Part shown: one piece after another, positions 45,265-54,556 of the stretch
Position numbering within the stretch: position 1 is the stretch's first letter
Layout of the letters: each line of letters opens with the position of its first letter
NCBI GenBank assembly: GCA_903824725.1
Contig: CAIJXU010000064.1
Location: 1 to 64,000, forward strand
Source: an uncultured Bacteroidota bacterium
GTDB taxonomy: Bacteria; Bacteroidota; Bacteroidia; Chitinophagales; Chitinophagaceae
DNA length: 64,000 nucleotides
Direction of reading: 5' to 3'
Position numbers and translations under genes: made by a program
The notes under the pieces: model-generated
The model's input: the letters and a program-made list of their open reading frames with translations, nothing else
Database searches by the model: none
Told to the model about the DNA's origin: nothing

Positions 45265-46591
45265 GCTTTGGCAAAAAAATAATAAGGTAGAAGGGGTGGT
45301 AGAAAAATTCACCATCGGGAATGATCAAGCCATGGATCAGTACCTTGCTGCATATGATGTATTAGGATCAATTGCACATACCACTATGTTATCTGAAGTA
45401 GGCCTATTAACTGCTGCTGAATTAGATCAATTAAAAAAAGCCCTTATTGAAATTTATCGTTCTATTGAAGCAGGCCAATTTAAATTAGAACCTGGGGTAG
45501 AAGACATTCATTCTCAAGTTGAAATTTTATTAACAGCTCAATTAGGGGATATTGGTAAAAAAATTCATAGTGCCCGTAGTAGAAATGACCAAGTTTTAGT
45601 GGACATCAAATTATTTCTTCGTGCCGAATTAATTCAATTGAGTGCATCAGTGCAAGATTTGTTTACATTACTACAAGCAAAAAGTGAATTGCATAAAAAT
45701 GATTTATTACCGGGCTATACGCATTTACAATTGGCCATGCCTTCGTCCTTTGGACTTTGGTTGGGTGCCTATGCTGAAAGCTTAGTAGATGATATGACGC
45801 TTTTGCAATCAGCCTATACGATTGTAAATAAAAATCCATTAGGCTCTGCAGCTGGTTATGGTTCTTCTTTCCCCATTAATAGAACAAGGACAACCGAATT
45901 ATTAGGATTTGAGACTTTAAATTATAATGTGGTGTATGCACAAATGGGTCGTGGAAAAGCAGAGCGAATTACAGCCATGGCTTTGGCTAATTTAGCGGAT
46001 ACCTTATCTAAATTAAGCATGGATGCTTGTTTGTTCATGAATCAGAATTTTGGGTTTATTCATTTCCCCGAAAATTTAACAACTGGATCAAGTATCATGC
46101 CGCATAAAAAAAATCCGGATGTATTTGAATTAATAAGATCTTATTGTAATCGTATTAAAGCTTTGCCAAATGAGATCATGATGATGACCACCAATTTACC
46201 TTCTGGCTATCACCGTGATTTGCAATTATTAAAGGAACATTTATTTCCTGCTTTTGGCCAACTTAGAAATTGTATTGAAATGGCATCTTTGATGATTGAA
46301 AATATGGAAGTGAAAAAGGATTTGTTAGCGGACCCTAAATACCAATATTTATTTAGTGTGGAGGAAGTAAATAAATTAGTAAATGCAGGCATGCCTTTTA
46401 GAGACGCTTATCAAAAAATAGGTAAGGATATTGAAGCAGGTCAATTTAGCTATACTACGGATATCAAACACACCCACGAAGGTAGTATTGGTAATTTGTG
46501 TACTAGTCAAATTGCAGCTCAAATGAAATCGGTTCAAGCTAAAATGGCCACTGAAAAGGTGCAACATTGCTTAGATCAATTATTAAAATAG
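45257..46591 (+). CDS. argH: Argininosuccinate lyase
   Basis: This 444-residue fumarase/aspartase superfamily lyase splits argininosuccinate to arginine and fumarate, the last step. The three conserved regions are SARSRNDQVLVDIKLF (C1), LPGYTHLQLAMPSSFG (C2) and TTGSSIMPHKKNPDVFELIR (C3, signature GSSxMPxKxN). It is the last gene of the arginine operon. The start overlaps the end of argE by 8 nt. Confidence 0.95.
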   Translation: MSKLWQKNNKVEGVVEKFTIGNDQAMDQYLAAYDVLGSIAHTTMLSEVGLLTAAELDQLKKALIEIYRSIEAGQFKLEPGVEDIHSQVEILLTAQLGDIGKKIHSARSRNDQVLVDIKLFLRAELIQLSASVQDLFTLLQAKSELHKNDLLPGYTHLQLAMPSSFGLWLGAYAESLVDDMTLLQSAYTIVNKNPLGSAAGYGSSFPINRTRTTELLGFETLNYNVVYAQMGRGKAERITAMALANLADTLSKLSMDACLFMNQNFGFIHFPENLTTGSSIMPHKKNPDVFELIRSYCNRIKALPNEIMMMTTNLPSGYHRDLQLLKEHLFPAFGQLRNCIEMASLMIENMEVKKDLLADPKYQYLFSVEEVNKLVNAGMPFRDAYQKIGKDIEAGQFSYTTDIKHTHEGSIGNLCTSQIAAQMKSVQAKMATEKVQHCLDQLLK

Positions 46592-46603
46592 CATTTTATA
46601 ATG

Positions 46604-46611
46604 TATTTTTG
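46604..46611 (+). promoter_or_regulatory. Promoter -7 box of the FKBP isomerase gene
   Basis: TATTTTTG matches TAnnTTTG and lies 41 bp upstream of the ATG at 46653. No clear -33 TTG is seen. Confidence 0.4.
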
Positions 46612-46652
46612 CGTCCACCTTTATTCAATTATTAATCAACCAACATAAAAGA

Positions 46653-47363
46653 ATGAAAAAAATTATATTCATCCTTGTTTCTTTTTGTATGATGGGAGTT
46701 AGCTTCGGGCAAACTTCAAAACCAGTTGTAGCTAAAAAACCTATTCCTGTTACTACAGCCATTGTATTTAAGAATTCAAAAGACAGCGCATCATATGCAT
46801 TAGGTTTTCGCGTTGCGCAAAGCATGAAAGGGCAGGGCTTGCAAGACATTGTCATGTCTTTATTTGAAAAAGGATTTAGCGCTGGAGTGATTGCTAAATC
46901 AGCTATTCCAGATAGTTTATTAGATGTTTGTATCAAAAAATACCAAGATAATATGAGTGCAGAAAAAATCGCAATGAATCACGCCATTGGCGCTGAATTT
47001 TTAGCTAAAAATGCTAAAAAACCCGGAGTAGTAAGTATGTCTAACGGCATGCAATATGAAGTCCTTGTGGCTGGAACAGGAACTGTAAAGCCTACCTTGT
47101 CCAACACGGTTAAATGTCATTATCATGGCACTTTAATTGACGGAAGCATTTTTGACAGCTCGGTACAAAGAGGCGAACCCATCAGTTTCCCTTTAAATGG
47201 AGTAATTAAGGGTTGGCAAGATGCTGTTCAATTAATGACAGTAGGAAGTAAGTGGAAATTGTTTATCCCTGCTAATTTAGCATATGGTGATCGTTCAGCA
47301 GGACCCTTCATTGGACCTGGTTCTACCTTAATTTTTGAAGTAGAATTATTAGGTATACAGTAG
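46653..47363 (+). CDS. FKBP-type peptidyl-prolyl cis-trans isomerase, exported
   Basis: This 236-residue protein has a signal peptide (MKKIIFILVSFCMMGVSFGQ). An N-terminal dimerisation domain like that of FkpA/Mip follows (SASYALGFRVAQSMKGQGL, about 45-65). The C-terminal FKBP domain includes VKCHYHGTLIDGSIFDSSVQRGEPISFPLNGVIKGWQDA and KLFIPANLAYGDRSAGPFIGPGSTLIFEVELL. It is a periplasmic folding helper. It has its own promoter and terminator and is not part of the arg operon. Confidence 0.92.
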   Translation: MKKIIFILVSFCMMGVSFGQTSKPVVAKKPIPVTTAIVFKNSKDSASYALGFRVAQSMKGQGLQDIVMSLFEKGFSAGVIAKSAIPDSLLDVCIKKYQDNMSAEKIAMNHAIGAEFLAKNAKKPGVVSMSNGMQYEVLVAGTGTVKPTLSNTVKCHYHGTLIDGSIFDSSVQRGEPISFPLNGVIKGWQDAVQLMTVGSKWKLFIPANLAYGDRSAGPFIGPGSTLIFEVELLGIQ

Positions 47364-47391
47364 TCGACACTGAACCATTTAAACTATTTAC

Positions 47392-47429
47392 ACACCTCCG
47401 TTCCAAGTACTTGGCACGGAGGTGTTTTT
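47392..47429 (+). terminator. Rho-independent terminator after the FKBP gene
   Basis: ACACCTCCG (47392..47400) pairs with CGGAGGTGT (47417..47425). The inner CCAAG/CTTGG forms a second stem, and T-rich TTTT follows. It separates the isomerase gene from the downstream lipoprotein gene. Confidence 0.85.
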
Positions 47430-47444
47430 GTAAGTATTAAGTGG

Positions 47445-47452
47445 TAAATTTG
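47445..47452 (+). promoter_or_regulatory. Promoter -7 box of the class D beta-lactamase-like gene
   Basis: TAAATTTG matches TAnnTTTG 25 bp upstream of the ATG at 47478. A TTTG lies 14 bp further up, shorter than the usual spacing. Confidence 0.35.
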
Positions 47453-47477
47453 CACATCCAAATAATAATAGAACACT

Positions 47478-48221
47478 ATGATTCAAAAATATTTTAAAAT
47501 AGCCATTTGTATCGTATTGCTGAATGCATGTACACCCAATAATGTTAAAACAGATTCTAAAATTGCACAATTGATAGAAAGTGCTGGGATGCAAGGCAAC
47601 TTCGCGCTATTAGAAAATGGAACAGAGCAATTCACGATACATAATTTATCTAGCTATAAGGATTCGGCGTCAGCACCTGGCGCAACATTTTTCATTATTC
47701 CCTCTTTAATTGGATTAGATAAAGGTTTTATAGATCATAAGGATACCATTCTTAAGGTCAATGATAGCTCACAATGGTGTATTAATTTAATGACCAAAAT
47801 AGGCCGCCAAGAAATATTAAAAGTGTTGGACTCCTTGCATTATGGAAAAGGTATTGCGAGTGCGGGTAACGCCCCTTTCTGGTCTGATCAATCTTTAAAA
47901 ATTACGCCAGATGAACAACTTGGCTTGATAAAAAAATTGTATTTTAAAGAATTATTTTTTCAAAAAAAATCGCAAGAAAAATTTAAAAAAATGATTTTAA
48001 TAGAGGATAATGCTAATTACCGTTTAAGTTATTTGTCTAGTACCGATACCATTGCACATCAAAATGCAAGCTGGTTGTTAGGTTATGTGGAAGAAAATCA
48101 GCATCCCTATTTTTTTGTGTTAAACACACATGCGAAAAATTCAGCAGATTTACTTGATCAAAACATTAAATTACTTAAGCAAATTTTACTGCAACAAGGG
48201 TTTTTAAAAGGAACTAGGTAA
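47478..48221 (+). CDS. Class D beta-lactamase-like lipoprotein lacking catalytic residues
   Basis: This 247-residue lipoprotein (LLNAC/TP, Cys18) follows the fold of OXA-type class D beta-lactamases and MecR-like sensors. The block FWSDQSLKITPDEQLGLIKKLY (134-155) matches FWL.G.L.IS..EQ..FL..LY, and SWLLGYVE (198-205) matches GW.VGWVE. But the SxxK nucleophile motif (PASTFKIP in active enzymes) is PGATFFIIP, so both Ser and Lys are missing. KTG is also absent (SYLSSTD), and YGN is YGK. It should be inactive against beta-lactams. It could be a sensor, scaffold or relict. Confidence 0.72.
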   Translation: MIQKYFKIAICIVLLNACTPNNVKTDSKIAQLIESAGMQGNFALLENGTEQFTIHNLSSYKDSASAPGATFFIIPSLIGLDKGFIDHKDTILKVNDSSQWCINLMTKIGRQEILKVLDSLHYGKGIASAGNAPFWSDQSLKITPDEQLGLIKKLYFKELFFQKKSQEKFKKMILIEDNANYRLSYLSSTDTIAHQNASWLLGYVEENQHPYFFVLNTHAKNSADLLDQNIKLLKQILLQQGFLKGTR

Positions 48222-48263
48222 ATTTAAGTTGTTTGTAAATTATTTATCTTTACCATTATTTAT

Positions 48264-50291
48264 ATGCAATACTATTGTAATTCGCTTACTTCTTATCAAC
48301 GCCTCATTACTCGTGAAGTAAAGGTGGGTAATATTATAATAGGCAATGGACAGCCCATAAGGGTCCAAACGATGACCACGACCGATACCATGGATACAGA
48401 TAAAACCGTGGATCAGGTGATTAAGTGTATCCAAGCTGGCGCCGAACTGGTTCGAATTACAGCACCTAGTAAAAAAGAAGCCGACAACTTAGCATTAATC
48501 AAAGCGGGGCTATTAGCCAAAGGATATGATATTCCATTGGTTGCCGATATTCATTTCACGCCCAATGCAGCGGAAATTGCTGCTACCATTGTAGCTAAAG
48601 TGCGTGTGAATCCAGGAAATTATGTAGACAAGAAAAAATTTGAACAAATTGAATATACCGATGCGGAATACTTAGAGGAAATTGAACGCATCCGAGAAAG
48701 ATTCACTCCTTTGGTTCTTATTTGTAAGGAACATGGTACCGCCATGCGTATTGGAACCAATCACGGTTCATTAAGTGATCGTATCATGAGTCGTTATGGT
48801 GACACTGCCATGGGGATGGTTGAAAGTGCTATGGAATTTTTGCGTATTGCAAGAAGCTTGGATTATCATCAAATTATTCTAAGTATGAAATCAAGCAATC
48901 CGCAAGTGATGGTGCAAGCCTATCGATTGTTGGTACAACAAATGCAAAATGAATTTAATGAATGCTATCCTTTACATTTAGGCGTCACCGAAGCAGGTGA
49001 TGGCGAAGATGGTCGTATCAAGAGTGCCATTGGAATTGGTACTTTATTAGAAGATGGTATTGGAGATACCATACGTGTTAGTTTAACAGAGGATCCTGAA
49101 TTAGAAATTCCTGTTTGCATGGATTTGGTGAAACGTTACCCAGCCAATCGTTTAAAAGGGATTCAAAATATTCCAACAATAGAACATCTTCCTTATAGTC
49201 CCTTTGAATATAAAAGAAGACCAACCATAACAGTCTCAAATATAGGTGGCAAGCAGGTTCCTATTGTGATGGCTGACTTTAGACATAAAACAAATATCAT
49301 CCCCGAAGATTTAATAAGTATTGGATACCAATATAATGTTGCTACAGATAAATGGACCATTTCTGATTCTGCTGCAGATTTTATTTATATTCCCAATGAA
49401 ATTTTAAGTTTTGAATTACCAGGAACTTTGCGTGTTATTACCACACCCGAAAATTGGGAAATGGTCACTGACCGAACTAAATACTTACCCCTTTTTGATT
49501 TTAGAAACTATATTCAAGCACCTCGAAAAAGTGCTTTTGTCAATTTTGTTTCTATAGATTGTTATTGCACTAAAAATGGAATTAGGGACGAACAATTAAT
49601 TGAAATTGCAAAAGACAAATCGGTTGTATTTTGTTTGAGTAGTCAGGTAGCACATGCCATGCCAGCCGTTCGTCGCATGATGATTCGTTTAATGGATTTA
49701 AAAATACAAACCCCTGTGGTATTGATGACCAATAGTGCCTGGTCAAGTACGGATGAGCATTTAATTCATTTTGCAACAGAAACCGGAGCATTATTTTTAG
49801 AAGGAATGGGCGATGGAATTTCTTTAGGCGTTACGTCGAAAGTAGCGGAATTAGCCAATCAGTCTCTTGAGGTTGGAAAAGTTTCAGGTCGTAATTATTT
49901 TAACAATCATTCATTAGAACAATTTTTGAATACCACTGCTTTTGGAATTTTACAAGCAACTCGAACACGCATTTCTAAAACAGAATATATTTCATGCCCT
50001 AGCTGTGGTCGTACCTTATTTGAATTACAGGAAACAACTGCTAAAATACGATCTGTGACCAATCATTTAAAAGGCCTCAAAATTGCGATCATGGGTTGTA
50101 TTGTAAATGGTCCAGGGGAGATGGCAGATGCCGATTTTGGCTATGTAGGAAGCGGGGTAGGGAAAATTACATTGTATAAGGGTAAGGAAATTATGAAGCG
50201 AAATATAGACAGTGTTATTGCAGTGGACGAATTAATCCAATTATTAAAGGAGCATAATGCTTGGGTAGATCCTCCAAGCGTTTTGTCATAA
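48264..50291 (+). CDS. ispG: 4-hydroxy-3-methylbut-2-enyl diphosphate synthase, long form
   Basis: This 675-residue IspG (GcpE) makes HMBPP from MEcPP in the MEP isoprenoid pathway. The N-terminal barrel has VRVQTMTTTDTMDT and LVADIHFTPNAAEIAA. The C-terminal reductase domain supplies the 4Fe-4S ligands in SCPSCGRTLFELQ and IMGCIVNGPGEMADADFGYVGSG. A large insertion of about 270 residues between the two domains is characteristic of the plant- and Bacteroidota-type enzyme; the E. coli form is about 370 residues. It overlaps no neighbour (12 bp to the acyltransferase ATG). Confidence 0.95.
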   Translation: MQYYCNSLTSYQRLITREVKVGNIIIGNGQPIRVQTMTTTDTMDTDKTVDQVIKCIQAGAELVRITAPSKKEADNLALIKAGLLAKGYDIPLVADIHFTPNAAEIAATIVAKVRVNPGNYVDKKKFEQIEYTDAEYLEEIERIRERFTPLVLICKEHGTAMRIGTNHGSLSDRIMSRYGDTAMGMVESAMEFLRIARSLDYHQIILSMKSSNPQVMVQAYRLLVQQMQNEFNECYPLHLGVTEAGDGEDGRIKSAIGIGTLLEDGIGDTIRVSLTEDPELEIPVCMDLVKRYPANRLKGIQNIPTIEHLPYSPFEYKRRPTITVSNIGGKQVPIVMADFRHKTNIIPEDLISIGYQYNVATDKWTISDSAADFIYIPNEILSFELPGTLRVITTPENWEMVTDRTKYLPLFDFRNYIQAPRKSAFVNFVSIDCYCTKNGIRDEQLIEIAKDKSVVFCLSSQVAHAMPAVRRMMIRLMDLKIQTPVVLMTNSAWSSTDEHLIHFATETGALFLEGMGDGISLGVTSKVAELANQSLEVGKVSGRNYFNNHSLEQFLNTTAFGILQATRTRISKTEYISCPSCGRTLFELQETTAKIRSVTNHLKGLKIAIMGCIVNGPGEMADADFGYVGSGVGKITLYKGKEIMKRNIDSVIAVDELIQLLKEHNAWVDPPSVLS

Positions 50292-50302
50292 ATTCAATTG
50301 AC

Positions 50303-51190
50303 ATGTATCATATTATTTATAGCTTCTTTTATTTTCTTTCATTACTTCCTTGGCGGATTTGTTATGTCATCAGCGATGGGGTTGCATTTATTCTACAAAA
50401 TGTTGTTCAGTATCGAAAGGAGATCATAAATAAAAATTTAGCGATCGCTTTTCCCAACAAATCAATTTTAGAACGACAAAAGATTGCTACACAATTTTAT
50501 AAAAATTTTATGGATTCGTTTATTGAAACTATAAAACTCATTTCCATTTCAGATGCTGAATTTCAAAAACGATTTACTTCCAATGTCGAAGTGTTAAATA
50601 ACTTGTATAGTTCGGGACAAAGTGTACAAGTAGTCGCTGGTCATTTTTTTAATTGGGAATTTGCAAATTGGGGGGCAGCTAAATATGGCAAGTATCCCTT
50701 TATTGGTGTGTATATGCCTTTAACTAATCCTCACTTTAATAAGTTAGTATTAAAAACGAGAGAGCGGTATGGTAGTATTATGATTCCTGCTACTCAATTT
50801 AAAACACAATTTCACAAGTATTCAACACAAGGTCATTATGCCATGGCTTTAGCAGCAGATCAAAATCCTGGCAATCCTTTGTCTGCTTATTGGATTTCTT
50901 TTTTTGGAAAGCTCACCCCATTTGTAAAAGGACCTGAAAAAGGAGCTAAGCTCAATAATACAGCACAAGTATTTGCTTATTTTCATAGTACGAAACGTGG
51001 GCACTATCATTTAGAATATGAAGTGATGACGACTTCTCCGAATTATTTTAAGGACGGACAATTAACAGCTTTATATGTGAGAATCTTAGAAGAAAAAATC
51101 AAGCAAAATCCTGCAAATTATTTATGGAGTCATAAAAGATGGAAATACGAATATGACCCAAAACAACATGCTCAATTAGTGGTGGATTAA
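50303..51190 (+). CDS. Lysophospholipid acyltransferase family protein (LpxL/HtrB-like)
   Basis: This 295-residue membrane-associated acyltransferase resembles the lipid A late acyltransferases. The LPWRICYVISDGVAFILQNVVQYRK segment near the start is typical. The HxxxxE catalytic motif is in VVAGHFFNWEFANWG. AADQNPGNP and a terminal YLWSHKRWK complete the pattern. It should add a secondary acyl chain to lipid A precursors. The frame is open to 50261 inside ispG, but the Met at 50303 is the natural start. The stop overlaps the end of the frameshifted rhodanese gene on the other strand. Confidence 0.87.
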   Translation: MYHIIYSFFYFLSLLPWRICYVISDGVAFILQNVVQYRKEIINKNLAIAFPNKSILERQKIATQFYKNFMDSFIETIKLISISDAEFQKRFTSNVEVLNNLYSSGQSVQVVAGHFFNWEFANWGAAKYGKYPFIGVYMPLTNPHFNKLVLKTRERYGSIMIPATQFKTQFHKYSTQGHYAMALAADQNPGNPLSAYWISFFGKLTPFVKGPEKGAKLNNTAQVFAYFHSTKRGHYHLEYEVMTTSPNYFKDGQLTALYVRILEEKIKQNPANYLWSHKRWKYEYDPKQHAQLVVD

Positions 51191-51857
51191 ATAGCGTCTG
51201 TATTATCTACCGATTTATTTTTCTTAGTTAATTCAATCGTAAAGCGGTCTTTGAGCAAAAGAATATCTTCCCATCCTTGCTTTACTACTCTAATATTATG
51301 TATCCCTTGTCTCTTGAGTATACTTGCAGCGAGCGTATTGGTTTGTCATCCTGACTAATTAGATAAATATTAAAATGCTCATCTAATTCAGACATGCTTC
51401 CTGGATCTGCAAAATCCAATAGTGGAATATGAATGGCATCCTTTAAATGTCCTGCATCATACTGCTCTTCGGTTCTAATATCTAATACCATTAAAAATTC
51501 ATCAAATGGTATATCCATAGCTAACTCATCTGCTTCTACTTCAATTATTAAGTCATAACGCTTGTCCGCATTGCGCCAAGCTGTAAAGCCGCCATCTAGC
51601 CAACCTTTAATATGAGAAAAACCTAATTTTTCAAAATACGCAATTGCAATTTTTTCATTGTCATTATCTCCAACAAAAACAAGTGGTTGCTCAAATGACA
51701 ATAAACCTAATGCTGCAGCTTGATGAATTATTTCAGGCTTAAAATGAATGGAATTAGGCACATACCCTTCTAAGAATAAAGCTTCATCACGTGTGTCAAT
51801 GATAAAAGCATTTTCGTTAGCGACGATTTGTTGAAATTGATCGACAGATAAAGACAT
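51187..51857 (-). pseudogene. Tandem rhodanese-domain protein, frameshifted near the C-terminus
   Basis: The first frame gives 190 residues (51285..51857) with two rhodanese units. After SQDD around 51342..51350 the frame drifts into a short unrelated tail and stops. The -1 frame from 51345 reads QTNTLAASILKRQGIHNIRV and on to 51187. This is exactly the expected end of a rhodanese domain (helix, then VVKQGWEDI). So one base appears to be missing. Neither unit shows the catalytic Cys, so the ancestor was probably a non-catalytic rhodanese. The site lacks a slippery heptamer. A sequencing error is possible. Confidence 0.7.
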
Positions 51858-51858
51858 A

Positions 51859-52194
51859 TTATCCTACTAAATTTTCAACGAATTGATTTACTTCTTGAAG
51901 TCGATTGTAGTCTACATTATAAAAAATAAATTTTCCTTCGCGAATAGTACTTACAATACCTGCTCTTCGTAAGATCGCTAAATGTTGTGAGGCAACGGAT
52001 TGTTCTAATCTTAATTTTACATAAATTTCAGTTACCGTTACTTTTTGATGTTCATCAATTAATTTGACAATTTGCTGCCTAAGTTTATGGTTGAGTGCGC
52101 GCAAAATCATTGCAGCTTTTTTTGCATGGAGTAAATCAATTTTTAACGCAGTGGATCCGTTGTTAAGTTGCAAGGAAGGTAATGATTGGTTCAT
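51859..52194 (-). CDS. ArsR family transcriptional regulator
   Basis: This 111-residue winged-helix protein starts MNQSLPSLQLNNGSTALK. The helix-turn-helix is in KVTVTEIYVKLRLEQSVASQHLAILRRAGIVSTIREGKFIFYNV, the usual ArsR core. No CxC metal site is present in the recognition helix region, so it is probably a non-metal member. The stop is 1 bp upstream of the rhodanese start codon, so the two genes form one operon. ArsR-rhodanese pairs often respond to sulfur species; here that is only inferred. The 185-bp gap upstream to tsaB is AT-rich, and I find no clear promoter in it. Confidence 0.88.
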   Translation of the reverse strand: MNQSLPSLQLNNGSTALKIDLLHAKKAAMILRALNHKLRQQIVKLIDEHQKVTVTEIYVKLRLEQSVASQHLAILRRAGIVSTIREGKFIFYNVDYNRLQEVNQFVENLVG

Positions 52195-52379
52195 TAGAAA
52201 ACAGTTTTGGGGGATTAGGTAATGAATTGAATATACAAAGAAAACGAATTTATTTTATTCTACTTAATATTTTCATAATATATATTGTATTTGTAATAGG
52301 CTAGTTGGGAATAATTTTACATCATTTCGACAAGCTTCTTAATCAAAGGTTTAACATTAATCTCAATAAATTCAAATTA

Positions 52380-53090
52380 TTATATGAGTGGTTTTAAATA
52401 GTACTCTTTTAAATAAGATGGGCTAGAATAAGCCAAATTTTCAAAATTCTTATCCCCCCATTTCACCAATGCTAATGCAAGCATATCAGTTAAAGTATAA
52501 GCATGGTCTAAAAAAATGATTCTAGTAGATTGAAAATTAGGTAGTTGCGTTAGTTCCTTCGTTTTTGCCACTCCTGAACCAATACAAACAAGTGGCCCAC
52601 GATCCTGAAGCCTAGACATTAGAGAATCCTCTATAATATAGGCTTTTTCAGCTTCCAAGGTTTGGAGAGATAAATCAAAAACACCTCCAAAAACTTCCAT
52701 ACGCTTAGCGTCAATCATTGAAAAAATTTGATGATCTTGAAAAGTTTGCTCATTTCCGTCCTTGGTTAATTCTCTTACGGCTGCTTTTGCTAATAAAGCA
52801 AGGGTAGATAATCCAATCAAAGGCTTATTTAAAGCATAAGCCAAACCCTTTGCGCTCGCCAATCCTACCCTTAATCCTGTATAACTCCCAGGCCCTAATG
52901 TCACCACCACGGCATCGATGGCTGTTAAAGGGATATTGACTTCTTTGCACATTTCTTGTATTCCTGCCTGTACAAATTCGGCATGGGAATGGCTAACACT
53001 ATTTTGTTTAATAGCTATAATTTGTGGCCCTTGGCTAATGCCAATTAAGGCATCGGGGCCTGAAGTGTCAATATAAAGGAGTGTGCTCAA
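52380..53090 (-). CDS. tsaB: tRNA threonylcarbamoyladenosine biosynthesis protein TsaB
   Basis: This 236-residue protein starts at a TTG codon (read STLLYIDTSGPDALIGI). It has the ASKHA-like start, the VVTLGPGSYTGLRVGLASAKGLAYA block that marks TsaB, and later SMIDAKRMEVFGGVFD. TsaB partners TsaD in making t6A37 of tRNAs reading ANN codons. The TTG is followed immediately by the conserved strand, and no ATG lies nearby. A TATTTTTG box (53109..53116, minus) sits 18 bp upstream. Confidence 0.9.
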   Translation of the reverse strand: MSTLLYIDTSGPDALIGISQGPQIIAIKQNSVSHSHAEFVQAGIQEMCKEVNIPLTAIDAVVVTLGPGSYTGLRVGLASAKGLAYALNKPLIGLSTLALLAKAAVRELTKDGNEQTFQDHQIFSMIDAKRMEVFGGVFDLSLQTLEAEKAYIIEDSLMSRLQDRGPLVCIGSGVAKTKELTQLPNFQSTRIIFLDHAYTLTDMLALALVKWGDKNFENLAYSSPSYLKEYYLKPLI

Positions 53091-53165
53091 TCTGTTTTAA
53101 TTGTTTTGCAAAAATAGGTGGTGATTTGATAGAAAAATAAGAAATTGCAGTACTTAATTTAATTT

Positions 53166-53552
53166 ATGTCAAAACAGATCATTCAAACCAACAAAGTGCC
53201 TACACCCATTGGCCCATATAGTCAAGCTGTCATTGCTAATGGCTTTTTATTTGCTAGTGGACAGGTTGCTTTTAATCCTGCTACCGGAGAATTGGTATTA
53301 ACCGATATCCAAGCCGAAACCAAACAGGTCATGGAAAACATCAAAGCTATTTTAGAGGAAGCGGGTTTGAGCTTTGCCCATGTCGTAAAAACAAGTATCT
53401 TTTTAAGTGATATGCAATTATTTGCGCAAGTTAATGAAGTATACGCAAGTTATTTTACATCAGATTTTCCTGCAAGAGAAACAGTAGCTGTTAAAACTTT
53501 GCCACGCAATGTAAATGTAGAAATCAGTATTACAGCTGTGATTGTATTGTAA
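53166..53552 (+). CDS. RidA family enamine/imine deaminase
   Basis: This 128-residue protein has the YjgF/YER057c/UK114 layout: TNKVPTPIGPYSQAVIANGFLFASGQV at the start. The conserved Arg of the active site is in FPARETVAVKTLPRNVNVEISITAVI. It hydrolyses reactive enamines such as 2-aminoacrylate released by PLP enzymes. It is a single gene, divergent from tsaB (75 bp) and convergent with the aldose epimerase gene. Confidence 0.93.
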   Translation: MSKQIIQTNKVPTPIGPYSQAVIANGFLFASGQVAFNPATGELVLTDIQAETKQVMENIKAILEEAGLSFAHVVKTSIFLSDMQLFAQVNEVYASYFTSDFPARETVAVKTLPRNVNVEISITAVIVL

Positions 53553-53553
53553 A

Positions 53554-54492
53554 TTATTTTACAACGACTTGATAACTTGTTTCAAAAATAATATCCTCAT
53601 AGGGCTTCAATAATTGGAGCCCTATTTTGTTATTAAAAGCGTTGGGAGCGCCACTTAAATTTTCAATAGCAATACTTTGCCGATCTGGCGGAGTATATAA
53701 TTGCAAATAAGGATAATTCGGGGAAGGCCTGACTGTTAAAATAAATTGATCATTTTCCAATCGACATTCATTAGCACTAGGCTCAAGAAGATATCCATCA
53801 TCTAAATGAAGTTTACCTAATTGTTTCCCTTGATCAAAGCTTTTGTCTGGAATGTTTTTTCCTGTGGGAAGTAAATCAGCATCATATTCCATTTTCCCCT
53901 CACTTAAAAATTGAAGGGTACAGTTGTCAATAGAGGTTCCTAAAGTAAAATAGGGATGCCAGCCATCTACCATTGGTATGATGGTTTCACTTTGATTAGT
54001 TACAATGGTCGTAACAGATACTTTATTGTTTTTTTCTAAAGTCCATTTTACTTGTAAGCTATAATTAAATGGAAATCCTTTATCGTTGGCAGTGTAATGA
54101 TGTTCTAAAACAACCGAGGCTTGGTGTTCATGAATTTCAGAAGAGGCTATCGTAAACAAAGCGTCATAGACGATACCATGTATGGCATGCTCCCCTAAAT
54201 AAAAATGCTCGATGGTATAATTGTGATTTAAATGTGTGAATTGACCCTGATGTAAACGACATACAAAAGGGCTCATTTTAGCACTTCTAAATCCTCCTTT
54301 TTCAAATTCTTTCCAACCTTTTTCAAATGGATTACCCGCAATAAATGTGTGAGGTCTACCTTCTTGCTTTAATTCCCAGTGATTTAATAAAGCACCTTTC
54401 GTTGAAATTTCAATACTTACCTCAAGATCAGTATCTCTGATTTGTATCACTTGGAATGTGTCAATGGGGTTAATTTCTATTTGAAAAGGCAT
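53554..54492 (-). CDS. Aldose 1-epimerase family protein
   Basis: This 312-residue protein has the galactose mutarotase-like beta-sandwich: FIAGNPFEKGWKEFEKGGFRSAKMSPFVCRLHQGQF, HAIHGIVYDALF (the H of the N-x-x-H/H-G block), and WHPYFTLG with the catalytic His. LYTPPDRQSIAIENLSGAPNAFN near the end contains the catalytic Glu. It interconverts alpha and beta sugars or, in related members, glucose-6-phosphate. The substrate is not fixed by sequence. It shares a 1-bp gap with the convergent ridA gene and is divergent from the next. Confidence 0.87.
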   Translation of the reverse strand: MPFQIEINPIDTFQVIQIRDTDLEVSIEISTKGALLNHWELKQEGRPHTFIAGNPFEKGWKEFEKGGFRSAKMSPFVCRLHQGQFTHLNHNYTIEHFYLGEHAIHGIVYDALFTIASSEIHEHQASVVLEHHYTANDKGFPFNYSLQVKWTLEKNNKVSVTTIVTNQSETIIPMVDGWHPYFTLGTSIDNCTLQFLSEGKMEYDADLLPTGKNIPDKSFDQGKQLGKLHLDDGYLLEPSANECRLENDQFILTVRPSPNYPYLQLYTPPDRQSIAIENLSGAPNAFNNKIGLQLLKPYEDIIFETSYQVVVK

Positions 54493-54556
54493 TGTATTTT
54501 GTTTAAATGGTAAATTAAAACTATTCTATTAACTTTGAGTCGTAAAGGAATTAAAT

